From Larix sibirica (Eukaryota > Streptophyta > Pinopsida > Pinales > Pinaceae): a DNA stretch of 22,151 nt. The translations under genes were made by a program, and so were the position numbers. The stretch's first letter is position 1, and every line of letters starts with the position of its first letter. The notes beneath the pieces are model-generated. The model saw only the letters and a list, made by a program, of their open reading frames with translations. It did no database searches and was not told the DNA's origin. The stretch spans positions 26,219 to 48,369 of the forward strand of contig NWUY0300001782.1 in NCBI GenBank assembly GCA_004151065.3, read 5' to 3'. Of this stretch, positions 1 to 8,280 are shown one piece after another.

Positions 1-710
1 GCCATCACCATCAACTAGTCCAGTCCTCAGGTAAATCATATGTGCGGAGGGCGATGGATGAGGGAACCAGCTCTGGTGACCCTAATCGTTTCCAAAATTT
101 AGAGGACATGACACAAGTGGATGCGACTTCATCGATGAATCATAATGTTATTTACTATGACGGTGATTTGAAATGTGACCGAAGAGGGTAGGCACGATTC
201 ACCTTTGTCAAGATCAAAGGTCATGAGACACGATTCGAAAGAGTCGACAACACCTAGTGCATTAAGTAATTCCTTCCATTGGGTTGGGCATGAATGTATC
301 ACTTATAACATGGACACGGCTGTAGGGGATTGAGCCAAGTCATCCACAATACTGTAATTGTGGGCGGATTTCATATGGTGGTTATTAGGTGTACGTCGAG
401 GTGGAACCTTGGGAATCCACGAGATTTGTTCGACACTTGGGCATGGTATTTGTAGAGGGCCCCTCAAAGGGATAGGGATTTCTTCTACATGGGGAGATTC
501 AGGCCTATCATAACCTTTGGCTCGACTCTGTAGATTAACATCCAACGTATAGATATTTTGGAAAGAGCCATCGTCAGAGTTGCGAGGATCTTTTTGTTGC
601 TTAACGACCCCTTGTTTGGTGAAGGGTTGTTGTAATACAACGATTTGGGGTTGGGGAGGATTCGGGGCCTAAGGGGGATTTGTCACAGTATTCTTCTTGG
701 CTTCCACTAA
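1..710 (-). pseudogene. Gag-protease linker and partial retropepsin-like protease
   Basis: Downstream of the knuckle on the minus strand the reading crosses a TAG near 670, then an open frame 545-303 rich in Pro and charged residues. A TAA near 303 is followed by CPTQWKELLNALGVVDS and TFDLDKGE, which is typical of the segment before the protease in plant Ty3/gypsy polyproteins. After a frameshift near 137 comes IDEVASTCVMS (codons 136 to about 104). This is where the catalytic D-[ST]-G-A-S loop of retropepsins should sit; the Asp is present but the Gly position is Val. Another stop follows near 15. The protein is non-functional and is cut by the window edge. Confidence 0.65.
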
Positions 711-714
711 CTGT

Positions 715-2046
715 TGGAAGTCGGGGATAAGAGAGCAATGATGGGTGTAATGACCATATTCGTCACAAATGGAGCAACAATAATTATTCCTCGGGTTGGA
801 ATTCTTCCCTTGCTTTGGGGGGTTATTAGTCCCCATGTTTTGATTACCTAGATTCTGGTTTTGCCGGGGAGGAGGGTTTCCCCCTTTCCCATGCTGTTAT
901 TTTTTTTTATTCCCTTCTTATTCCCCTGAATATGAGGATTTTGGGGATTCGCGGTGTTCAATTGCTCAAACTATTGAGCTTGTTGTGCAAAATATGTTTG
1001 AACTAGGTTCAACCCCATGTGAGGTGTGGGTTGCTGACAAGTCGGGCATAGAAACGAATAGCAAGGGTTATATCCCGAGGATGGGATAAATGCAATTTGC
1101 GCTCCATATGATGTGGACGTAGGAACAAATTGTGCCATTTGGGGTGTAATAACCATTTTCATCTGGCTAACGTTCGGATAAGTAGAACTATATGGTCCAT
1201 ACTTTAACTTACCAACTGGTGGGGTTGGTACTGGATGAGGGGGTACCAACATAGGTGGCATTGATGGATATTCCAGATCCATATTGAATGGCACTAGAGT
1301 GGTGGGAGGAAGATTTCCTAAGTGGAAAATGGACCCAATAATCTCATCCATCGAATGTGACGAGCTCGCAGGTGTAGGATACAACAACCGATATTGATGG
1401 GAATCAAGGAAGATAGTGTAAATGTAGTCAGATTGTGCATATATCATATCAAAATGCTCGGCTTTCAAAATAGCCTCTTCCTTGCTTTGCAACATGGAGG
1501 TGGAAACATCCTAAGTGATGGCTGGTTGAAGTGATTTGATGAACCAATTCAACAAGAATGGTGGTTGTATTTTGATTTTACACAATATGTGGCATCTATG
1601 CCACTCATCGATATGGTTCGTGAAGTGGGTGGATGTATTTTATCAAAACTATGAGAATTTTGAGACCAAGGTTCATGGCGAATCCGAAGCTGGAAGTAAG
1701 TGAGAAATGTGGTGGCCAATGTCGCAAAGGTGGCATGGGCCAATCTCGGTAAATTCACGTACCATTTAGTTGTCGTTTCGGTGAGGCTACGCTAAAAGAG
1801 GCAGAGCCTCACAGAATATTCAACTATGCTGTTAGAAGAACACCACATATGAAAGGACATGACATGGTTTGCGGGATCATCCCCTTGCTTCCCTTTGAAT
1901 TTTGGAATGTTGGAGGGAATTTTATCTAGTCTAGTTGGCCATGTTGGATCATGTCAATGTGCAATAAGGTCATTGATTAGTTTGGCCAAATTAGGGATAT
2001 TTAAACTAGCCATGAAAGGTAGGGTAGGAGGATTTGGTCCTGCCAT
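715..2046 (-). pseudogene. Ty3/gypsy gag (capsid and CCHC nucleocapsid), broken
   Basis: Gag packages the retrotransposon RNA. The reading starts at the ATG at 2046-2044 (MAGPNPP...). It passes a TGA near 1947, gives a retrotransposon-gag motif around 1800-1900 (NIPKFKGKQGDDPANHV, then FHMWCSSNS), then a TAG at the start of LFxRSL near 1793, and KWYVNLPR followed by ATFATLATTFLTYFQL near 1690-1765. A frameshift near 1600 moves to the frame of NWFIKSLQPAIT (about 1510-1560), then a TAG, then a frame open from 1495 to 971 (MLQSKEEAILKAEHFD, then Pro/Tyr-rich). A further shift leads to a Gln/Asn-rich linker and the CCHC knuckle at 735-776. Assignment rests on the retrotransposon-gag motif plus knuckle. 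Confidence 0.8.
735..776 (-). other. CCHC zinc knuckle of Gag nucleocapsid
   Basis: The 14 codons read CSICDEYGHYTHHC, an exact C-x2-C-x4-H-x4-C knuckle. This motif binds nucleic acid in retrotransposon nucleocapsid domains. It is preceded by an Asn/Gln/Pro-rich basic linker, as is usual, and all four zinc ligands are intact although the surrounding gag is broken. Confidence 0.9.
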
Positions 2047-2302
2047 TGTATATTGTGTGTGGTTTCCATGATGGGGAGACCAGGTGGTGTTGAGAATAAC
2101 AAGTGACCTCCTACGAGAGAGGAGGAATCAAAGTGGTCCAAAGGGTCTCCAAGAGGAGAATCCAAAGGGGAACCTCTTCCAAGAGGAGGAGGGGTAGATG
2201 TGTCGATATTCTCTCCAAGGGGAGAAGATGAACCTCCTCCAACAGTGGAGGATGTAGAATGATTTACACATTCTTTAAGAGGAGAAAATGAATCGAGCAA
2301 TG
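2047..2302 (-). pseudogene. Gag leader, low-complexity Ser/Pro/Gly-rich segment
   Basis: This reading frame lies upstream of the gag start on the minus strand and is in a different frame from it. The predicted peptide repeats short variants of a Ser-Pro-Leu-Gly unit (for example SPLGENIDTSTPPPLGRGSP), encoded by purine-rich imperfect repeats around 2110-2290. Further upstream, past a TGA, is an Arg/Ser-rich run (around 2330-2390). In an intact element this was probably an N-terminal extension of Gag or a leader peptide. There is no recognisable domain, so it could also be untranslated leader that happens to be open. Confidence 0.4.
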
Positions 2303-2379
2303 AATTACCTCATTCGGATGATCCCATGAATGTGGCCTAGGAGCGGCCCCGACTAGAGTATCTTCCGCGTGAATCACGG

Positions 2380-3030
2380 GGAGATGGTGTAAAAACACCC
2401 CTCGAGATCGTGCATCAACAATGCATTCATAGCCCCATTCGATGGTTCCCCCCTTGGGATGGTTTTCTTAAACTAAACTTCGTTGACGCAACGAAGGGAA
2501 GCCTAGGACCAACATGGTTTGTCGGAGTTTTCCACAATTCTCACGGTGCTTCGATTTGTATATATGTTGGTGCCTTAGGAAGGGAAATAAATAATGCAAC
2601 AAAGCTACACTCTCTAGCATTTGGTCTCCAAATTGACATTCAAGAAAACTTTTCAAAATTCATGGTCAAAGGATATTCACAAATAATGATTCATCTCCTC
2701 GAAATAATGCAAAATGATACTCCTCTAAGCAAGCTCTCACACAGTTGGAGACTGGATACTAAGAAGGAATGGCTCAATGACCTTCTTCCTTGCACCAATG
2801 TTATCATCCCCTCTCATGTCTGTTGGGATGCCAACAAAGTTGCTGACAGGTTAGCCAATGAAGGGGTGTCCCTAGCAAGCGAGACCTCAACTCTGGCAAG
2901 ATCCGGAAACATCCCAACTCAAGGATGAATGCCTCATCTTGGATAATCCAAGTCTCCAGTCATTGCAATGGGTGATTAATGGTAGCGAGGGGACCCTAAA
3001 GATGCCACAACATCTCCTCCATGCATATCA
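2380..3030 (+). pseudogene. Plant LINE ORF2 fragment: C-terminal RNase H domain
   Basis: The open frame 2410-2928 (172 codons) matches the RNase H domain (RVT_3 type) that ends plant L1-type LINE ORF2 proteins: WFPPWDGFLKLNF, then a Gly-rich strand, NNATKLHSLAFGLQI, KGYSQIMIHLLE, and near the end ANKVADRLANEG. The family normally has Asp in LNFDGA, Glu in the NN-AE helix, Asp in EGDSQ and Asp in ADxLAN. Here the second and third positions read Lys and Tyr and the first is rearranged, so the enzyme is inactive. No reverse transcriptase precedes it; a gypsy leader on the other strand lies directly to the left. It is a 5'-truncated or rearranged LINE piece, separate from the LINE at 12-18 kb. 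Confidence 0.75.
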
Positions 3031-3660
3031 AACACTTGCATGATTAGGGGAGCAAATGATACGAACCGTTACACCAAAACCTCGAGATGTTAGTGAAGGC
3101 CGCCCACTAGGATCTNTAACAACAAGCGACAACGCGATATTGACTGATAACCGGGATAAGAATCCTACTGCACATGCGGGGTCATAATCAATTATCCTAG
3201 CATGATGAAGGCTTGTGGTGCATAACATGGGTGCATTCATCAGAGAAGATGAGACAGTCTATCGAAGGAGAATGGGATGATGACTTCAACCTTGCGACCT
3301 GCAGGCACCATGGTCTTGTGTTATGGGGATATCTACTTAATGACCATGTAAGCTCCCTTAGATTGTCGGTGCGCTGTCTTAGCAGCTACTCTATTTTGCA
3401 TGCCCCATGAGAAGGTAACCTTCCCCTGTCTTCGTCCGATTTCGCGTAGCTTTGCTTCTTTTTTGATGACTAGGAAATGAAGGTGGTAGTTCAAAATCTT
3501 AGATTCGGTTCCTCCTTACTGCCCTGACTCATCTAATTTTTTCTCTCTCTGGCCATTGGCTCCTAAGTGTCAAGGGATTAAGTGATTTAGGTGTTGCACG
3601 ATGGTGAAAGGAAAGCAAACTTGGTGAGGTTCTAGCAGAAGAATCACACGAACTCGCATA
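3031..3660. other. No recognisable gene
   Basis: I find no open frame with a known domain on either strand. Short open frames here (3028-3240 minus, 3213-3410 plus, 3529-3768 minus) have no family features. An N is present at 3116. Probably degraded repeat sequence. Confidence 0.4.
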
Positions 3661-4070
3661 CCTTGGGTTATCACAGAGACAAAAATTGCCAATGATGCTT
3701 ATGGTAGCATGGTTTCCACCTCTAGCTAGAAGAGAATTGAAAGCATGGAAGACTAGGTGATGTAGCAATGGGAGGTGCTAACTCTTAAGGGCATTTAGGC
3801 ATACTTGCAGAAGCTTATTGAGGATGTTGGTGCCTCTTGAACTCGAGGCATGAATCATATGAAAGCCATAACTCTATATTGGCATCTCAAAACCCTTATG
3901 GAAAAGGATTTGATGGATATTGCGATGGAGAAGACAAAGACTCAACTCCAATAGCAAGAAACTCAGGTGCAACTTAAGAGCATGGAGGTGACCTTCAAGT
4001 TACTAGCTAAGGCTCATGTAGAGCTAGGAGCGAAGATGAATGTGGCCTGGCCAAGGCCAACACTTGCATG
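3661..4070 (+). pseudogene. Possible decayed reading frame, helical, unrecognised
   Basis: One plus-strand frame gives a long stretch of charged, Leu/Met-rich helical peptide interrupted by isolated TAG, TGA and TAA codons. Its clearest part starts at an ATG at 3850 (MNHMKAITLYWHLKTLMEKD), continues with KTKTQLQ, then a TAG, then QLKSMEVTFKLLAKAHVELG. Such composition suggests a coiled coil or an alpha-helical gag-like or structural segment that has decayed. No family is recognised. A chance open stretch is possible; the even spacing of charged residues across stops is the only support. Confidence 0.25.
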
Positions 4071-4565
4071 GTCTTTAAGGACCGTGTCTCTCTTGGCAAA
4101 ACAAGCACACCGACATATAAACCCAAGGTGCCTACAATGAACATCTTGATCATTCACAACGTTAGATCTTTGATTTATGTTTGGTTTTCTTTCAATTTCA
4201 CAGATATTGCTTGTTTTGACTATGGATATGGTAGATATGCTACGCTGCTAGATTATAGCTATGCTTAGTATAGACACATTGATACATATTCTTCTTTATA
4301 AAGCCTTAGGTCCACTTTCTTTGCTTTAGACTCTAAATGGAAAACAATGATTAAAGTCTCGTTTTGTGATTGGTTTGGTTTGCTAGTGGCAAGCCAACCA
4401 CACTAGATTGTGTATTTTTTATCTTATAATTAATATAATGTCGAATGAAGTATAAAAACAAAAATATCCTTTAATATTAAAAACGATTCACTTTCAAATA
4501 TCAATTAAGAAATTTCACCTTGACACCTCAATTAATCTTGAAACTTTCCCAACTAGCTATTTTTG
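4071..4565. other. AT-rich non-coding sequence, nothing recognised
   Basis: Sequence becomes progressively AT-rich from about 4260. No coding or RNA gene signal seen. It leads into the repeat array that starts near 4566. Confidence 0.4.
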
Positions 4566-4733
4566 AATAACTTTAAAATGTTTGACTTCAAAACATTTTA
4601 GTTTCTTTGTATTCTTAAATGAATGAGGAAGGCGTGTTACCAATTTCTATATAACCATTAAATTTAAAAGTGTTATGCAAACTCAATGCATGAAAAACTC
4701 AATATTAAATAATTATGGAATATTTTTCCTTAT
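4566..4733. repeat. Diverged copy of the AT-rich tandem repeat (copy 0)
   Basis: It begins with ATAACTTTAAAATGTTTGA, which recurs at the start of copy 1 (4752). It also shares CTTAAATGAATGAGGAAGG (present in copy 2, missing from copy 1), an AATTAAATTTAAAA-like run, GTTATGCAAA, and TGCATGAAAAACTCA followed by TATTAAATAATT. It is clearly older and more diverged than copies 1 and 2, and lacks their 3' part. Confidence 0.75.
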
Positions 4734-4750
4734 TTACGAGCTGTTTTTTA

Positions 4751-5145
4751 AATAACTTTAAAATGTTTGAATTCCAAACATGTTAGTGCTTTTCCAAATT
4801 CTATATCTATATAACAATTAAATTTAAAGAGTCTTATGCAAAGAGCAAACTTATTGCATGAAAAACTCAGTATTAAATAATTTTGGGATCTTTTTCCTTT
4901 TTAACAAGGAAGGTATTTAAAGATATTCTTTTAAATATTTCATACATAAAAGTCTATAACCAGAAAACTCATTAAAATGCAATATAAAATTTAAATTGTT
5001 CAAAAGTCAAAATCTTTTTTTTTTGAAAATATTACGACAAATTTCCGTGTTAGAAAATTTGTCCGGAAAGTTCCCTGTCCTTTCATAACATACTCCCTAT
5101 AATTCTAACATGCTGATGATGATCCAAGTCTAAATAAAATATTTT
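4751..5145. repeat. AT-rich tandem duplication, copy 1
   Basis: The segment from ATTCCAAACATGTTAGTGCT (4771) to AAATATTTTA (5145) is repeated almost exactly at 5191-5590. Copy 1 lacks a 23-nt block that copy 2 carries after its TTTCCAAAT. Otherwise only a few single-base differences are seen, including across the eight-T run and the segment with GTCCGGAAAGTTCCCTGTCC. No reading frame or known element family is recognised in the unit. Confidence 0.92.
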
Positions 5146-5149
5146 ATAT

Positions 5150-5190
5150 CCAAACATGCTGATGATGAATTCCAAACATGCTGATGATGA
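5150..5190. repeat. Two 21-nt minirepeats between the duplication copies
   Basis: The unit CCAAACATGCTGATGATGAAT occurs at 5150 and again at 5171, and its first 9 nt (CCAAACATG) occur a third time at 5193 where copy 2 begins. It looks like a small slippage array at the duplication junction, built from the CATGCTGATGATG near the end of each large copy. Confidence 0.85.
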
Positions 5191-5590
5191 ATTCCAAACA
5201 TGTTAGTGCTTTTCCAAATCCTTAAATGAATGAGGAAGGAATTCTATATCTATATAACAATTAAATTTAAAAAGTCTTATGCAAAGAGCAAGCTTATTGC
5301 ATGAAAAACTCAGTATTAAATAATTTTGGGATCTTTTTCCTTTTTAACAAGGAAGGTATTTAAAGATATTCTTTTAAATATTTCATACATAAAAGTCTAT
5401 AACCAGAAAACTCATTAAAATGCAATATAAAATTTAAATTGTTCAAAAGTCAAAATCTTTTTTTTTTGAAAATATTACGACAAATTTCCGTGTTAGAAAA
5501 TTTGTCCGGAAAGTTCCCTGTCCTTTCATAACATACTCCCTATAATTCTAACATGCTGATGAATGATCCAAGTCTAAATAAAATATTTTA
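5191..5590. repeat. AT-rich tandem duplication, copy 2
   Basis: This is a near-identical direct repeat of 4771-5145, carrying the extra block CTTAAATGAATGAGGAAGG that is also seen in the diverged copy 0. Because copies 0 and 2 share the block, copy 1 most likely lost it. The high identity means a recent duplication, or an assembly artefact. Confidence 0.92.
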
Positions 5591-5871
5591 GTTGAAGAAT
5601 TTTGGAATTATTAAACCAACTAGATAACAGTACATAGTTATGTAAAATCAATTTACTAAAAATTAATAATATGTATAATTTATTAAAATTAATAATATGC
5701 ACATGGGATTCGATTTATACGGTTGTATCGATTGAAATATATAACATGAATTTGAAACATTTCAACTTCAAGAATATATATCCCAATCTATTTAAGATAT
5801 TTATATTTATGATATTGTTTCAAGTTACATAGTGAGGGAATCACTGAATAGAGCTAACGGTTTTCACCATC

Positions 5872-5916
5872 CTTTACCAATGACAGGTGGCTTTTACCTT
5901 TACCAATGACAGGTGG
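5872..5916. promoter_or_regulatory. Duplicated 19-nt CAGGTG-containing element upstream of the ANTH gene
   Basis: CTTTACCAATGACAGGTGG occurs exactly twice (5872-5890 and 5898-5916). Each copy contains CAGGTG, an E-box-type CANNTG core, and the inverse CACCTG follows at 5936-5941. The pair sits about 80-125 bp upstream of the putative TATA box. It may be a promoter element, but the regulatory role is inferred from position only. Confidence 0.45.
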
Positions 5917-5997
5917 ACCCTGCATAGGCCATGCCCACCTGTGGGGTTGATTAGACAAGGCCCTAATCCGTGTGACAAACGCGGTCTGAGAATCTTT

Positions 5998-6006
5998 TAT
6001 ATATAA
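5998..6006 (+). promoter_or_regulatory. Putative TATA box of the ANTH gene
   Basis: TATATATAA lies 65-73 nt before the ATG at 6071. With a normal plant TATA-to-start distance, transcription would begin near 6030, giving a short 5' leader of about 40 nt. Other AT-rich matches exist further upstream, but this one is best placed and stands in less AT-rich surroundings. Confidence 0.5.
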
Positions 6007-6070
6007 CTATCACACTAAAGAATTGAAATCCCATAGTTAGCCTGCCAGATTGGATACCTTGTTAAGAATA

Positions 6071-7132
6071 ATGAAGGGAAACAGGATACTTGGCATTCTC
6101 AAAGACAAGGCAGCGGAATGCAGGGCCGTTTTCAGGTCCCCAGCGCCGATCCATGTGACCTTAGTGAGAGCCACCAGCCACAAGGAGTCCCCCACGCGGG
6201 AGAAACATGTGGATGCGATCTACTTTGCGTGTTCGACCTCGCGACTCCTGTTGCCGCTCTGCGTGGCGGAGCTGAAGAGGCGGCTGAGGAATACCCACCA
6301 GTGGGTGGTGGCGCTCAAGTGCCTGATACTCATACACAGGCTTCTCCGTGAGGGCAACTTCATTCTACAGGACCACCTCAGCGTCGACACGTTCACCAGG
6401 GGTCGAAGTTATCTAAATCTCGACGGTTTCAGGGACACGTCCACCGCGCTGACATGGCAGTTGTCCTCCTGGGTGAGGTGCTACGCCAGATACATCGACC
6501 AGTGCTTCTGTACGTATCGGGCCCTGGGGGGATTCTTGGGCAAGAGGTCTAGGGATCGAAGCACCACGGCTCTGGCAAATACGGAGCTGCTGAGGGAATT
6601 AGCAGCGCTGGGAGACATGTTGACGGTCACGTGCGAGTGCCTGCAGGAAGCTCCCAGGAACTTGAAGAACCCTGTGGTGTGGGAGGCGCTGAGGCTCGTA
6701 CTGATGGACACCTGGCAGTTGCGGGAGGCAGTGCTGCTTCGGCTGCAGGATCTCCGAGAGAGAATCGTTGGCCTGAGGCCGGAAGAGGCGGCGGCGTTTC
6801 TGAGAGCCGTTGAGAAAGTGGGAGCCCAAGAACAGACGTTCAGGGCCGTGATGACGGAGTCACCCCAGCCTGGTTCGCTGGCCGCCTGGGAATTCGCACA
6901 TGTGACGGATCCATTGGGAGATTGCTTGACAAGCGTCAAGGACAGCCTGAAGGCCGTTTCGGATTTTAAAGCTCTAATTGCGTGGAAGCCATCGGAGAGA
7001 TTGAATGAGAAAATGGTGTTTTTCGAAACATTATCGGATTCAGAAGCTTTGCCAATTTCAAAGTTGGCATTACCTGAGAAAAGCTTTGCCAATTCGAAAG
7101 AGGATAGCGTCCTCCCTCTATTATTAATATAG
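6071..7132 (+). CDS. ANTH-domain clathrin assembly protein (AP180/CALM-like), single exon
   Basis: A 353-residue protein starting at the ATG at 6071; TTG at 6050 also opens this frame but is not a plausible plant start. Residues about 25-150 match the ANTH/ENTH domain of plant putative clathrin assembly proteins. RATSHKESPTREKHV (34-47) is the phosphoinositide-binding segment, and ALKCLILIHRLLREG (81-95), LNLDGFRD (115-122) and the SSWVRCYARYID strand-helix (132-143) are family signatures. A helical second half (about 170-300) matches the rest of the domain. These adaptors bind PtdIns(4,5)P2 and clathrin at the plasma membrane to promote endocytosis. The length fits the short plant subgroup (about 340-375 residues). 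No NPF motif is seen; a DPL (280-282) and a short Ser/Leu-rich tail follow the domain. No internal stop or frameshift; GC-rich against AT-rich flanks. It is the only clearly intact gene here. Confidence 0.93.
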   Translation: MKGNRILGILKDKAAECRAVFRSPAPIHVTLVRATSHKESPTREKHVDAIYFACSTSRLLLPLCVAELKRRLRNTHQWVVALKCLILIHRLLREGNFILQDHLSVDTFTRGRSYLNLDGFRDTSTALTWQLSSWVRCYARYIDQCFCTYRALGGFLGKRSRDRSTTALANTELLRELAALGDMLTVTCECLQEAPRNLKNPVVWEALRLVLMDTWQLREAVLLRLQDLRERIVGLRPEEAAAFLRAVEKVGAQEQTFRAVMTESPQPGSLAAWEFAHVTDPLGDCLTSVKDSLKAVSDFKALIAWKPSERLNEKMVFFETLSDSEALPISKLALPEKSFANSKEDSVLPLLLI

Positions 7133-7159
7133 CCAAGTTTCAAGGGTATTTGTGTTTGG

Positions 7160-7240
7160 TGGCTCTATCTGTTTTGTATGTTTTGTATGTGATGTTCCAA
7201 ATCTGGCTTTGTATATGTGATGTAATTATAAGCTAATACT
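7160..7240 (+). terminator. Possible polyadenylation region of the ANTH gene
   Basis: After the stop there is a U-rich, UGUA-rich stretch (TTTTGTATG twice at 7173-7190, TTTGTATATGTGATGTAA at about 7209-7226), then AATTATAAGCTAATAC. Plant far-upstream elements are of this U/UGUA-rich kind. There is no canonical AATAAA, which is common in plants. Position and composition only. Confidence 0.3.
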
Positions 7241-7547
7241 ATGGGAAAACCCAAACAGGTTTGGTTCTGAATGAATGGATTGCTCTGCCGTTTCACAAAT
7301 AAGTTGCTGTTTTATCATGCAGCGAATTTCTTTTCATTAGTAAGGTTTTGGTAATATCAGAGTTTGGATCGATTTGAAGTTTTGGTCCATTGGATTTGGA
7401 TTGATTAAAACCTATGAAGGCATGGTTTCTCTATGCTCGAAACAGGATCATATTGGAATTTTGATCATGTCTAATTTTTCTACCAAATTTGTGACCAGAA
7501 AAATGTTAAATCTTTGACAGCAGTTTGAGGTTTACGGACAGCAAAAT

Positions 7548-7700
7548 GATATCATAGATATAATGGCATAGTTTGAATGAGTTTTATTGATATCATAGAT
7601 ATGGTGGCGCAGATTGAATGAACAGTTAACTGGAGAGACTAGTTTAGCAAATCTGGTCGTGGGTTCGAAACCGCTTATTGCATTTAACCCAACATTTGCG
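7548..7700 (+). mobile_element. Possible tRNA-derived SINE head
   Basis: GGTTCGAAACC at 7662-7672 is a perfect RNA polymerase III B-box. TGGCGCAGATTG at 7605-7616 is an A-box-like sequence about 57 nt upstream, a spacing seen in tRNAs with long variable arms and in tRNA-derived SINEs. No full cloverleaf can be folded by eye, so a working tRNA is unlikely. The A-box part (GATATCATAGATATGGTGG...) is also present as a diverged duplicate 41 nt upstream (7548). The 3' end and target duplications are not identified. Confidence 0.35.
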
Positions 7701-8047
7701 TGGCTACCCGTTTATTCGTTATGCCCAGGTTGTTGAAGGGTTTGGGGTCAATCAATTATGGTGACCGGCTGTGAGATCGATTCTTGTTTTCTGCAAAACG
7801 TATAGCCCCTAAAATCTACGTTGCACCTGCAGCGTTAGGACACAAACAAGGAGAATTGTACAGAAGAAACCAACCGGGGATGAAAGGCATCAAGTCCGCA
7901 TATTGCTTGAGGGAAAAGCCTGGAAGTTTTGGTATCCACAGTTAACCTGTTGGCCCTGGGGAACGAAATGATCAAACCGGAGACAAGACAGAAGGCGGGT
8001 GGGTGAAGAGTTACGTTGCAGTATACTTTAATTCTGTTAGTGTTCTT
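7701..8047. other. Non-coding, nothing recognised
   Basis: Mixed-composition sequence after the SINE-like head. It could be the SINE body, but no defined end, tail or coding frame was found. Confidence 0.3.
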
Positions 8048-8067
8048 TATATATATATATATATATT
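8048..8067. repeat. (TA)n microsatellite
   Basis: Uninterrupted alternating A and T run of about 20 nt in an AT-rich intergenic stretch. Confidence 0.9.
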
Positions 8068-8222
8068 TATATTTGGACATCTTTGCATCTAAAATTCAAA
8101 TTTCTTTACTGTATAATTACTGAAATTAATTTTATACCAAGGCTTCTTTGTTTTGTTTTTATAAGATTTGAAAAATACAACTAGGAAAGACTATGTGCAC
8201 CTTGCATGCAGATTATTCCCTC

Positions 8223-8280
8223 AATTATCATGCAAGTTGTTAATAACCCTGAATTATCATGCAAGTTGTTAATGACCCTG
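8223..8280. repeat. 29-nt tandem duplication
   Basis: The unit begins AATTATCATGCAAGTTGTTA and ends with ACCCTG. It occurs at 8223-8251 and directly again at 8252-8280 with one difference (AATAACC versus AATGACC). It is a short replication-slippage type duplication. Confidence 0.9.

Larger units (their letters stand above)
1..2340 (-). mobile_element. Ty3/gypsy-type LTR retrotransposon remnant, gag to protease
   Basis: Read on the minus strand, this stretch gives in order a Ser/Pro/Gly-rich leader, a capsid-type gag domain, a Gln/Asn-rich linker with a CCHC knuckle, a second linker and the start of an aspartic protease. That is the gag-PR order of a Ty3/gypsy polyprotein. The homologous reading jumps frame several times and crosses internal stops, so the copy is dead. 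The rest of pol would lie left of the window. I see no LTR or primer-binding site upstream of gag, and a LINE fragment on the opposite strand begins within about 100 bp of the leader. The superfamily is reasonably sure; the family is not determined. Confidence 0.8.

Noticed and set aside
4751-5590. Long terminal repeats flanking a small element
   Set aside because: The two copies are adjacent with only about 45 nt between them, do not begin with TG and end with CA, and enclose no internal region.
6050-6070. TTG at 6050 as an upstream start for the ANTH gene
   Set aside because: Nuclear plant genes start at ATG, and the family begins close to MKGN-type N termini. The ATG at 6071 gives the expected length.
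6118-6829. Short plus- and minus-strand open frames inside the ANTH gene
   Set aside because: They are alternate-frame shadows of the ANTH coding sequence.
6481-7143. 220-codon open frame on the minus strand opposite the ANTH gene
   Set aside because: It lies entirely antisense to a well-supported coding region, has Ser/Arg-rich composition typical of shadow frames in GC-rich genes, and shows no domain.
7605-7680. Functional tRNA gene
   Set aside because: The B-box is perfect but no acceptor stem or anticodon arm can be paired, and the A-box is imperfect. A SINE head is more likely.
8223-8280. CRISPR-like repeats
   Set aside because: Only two units, directly adjacent with no spacers, in a plant genome.
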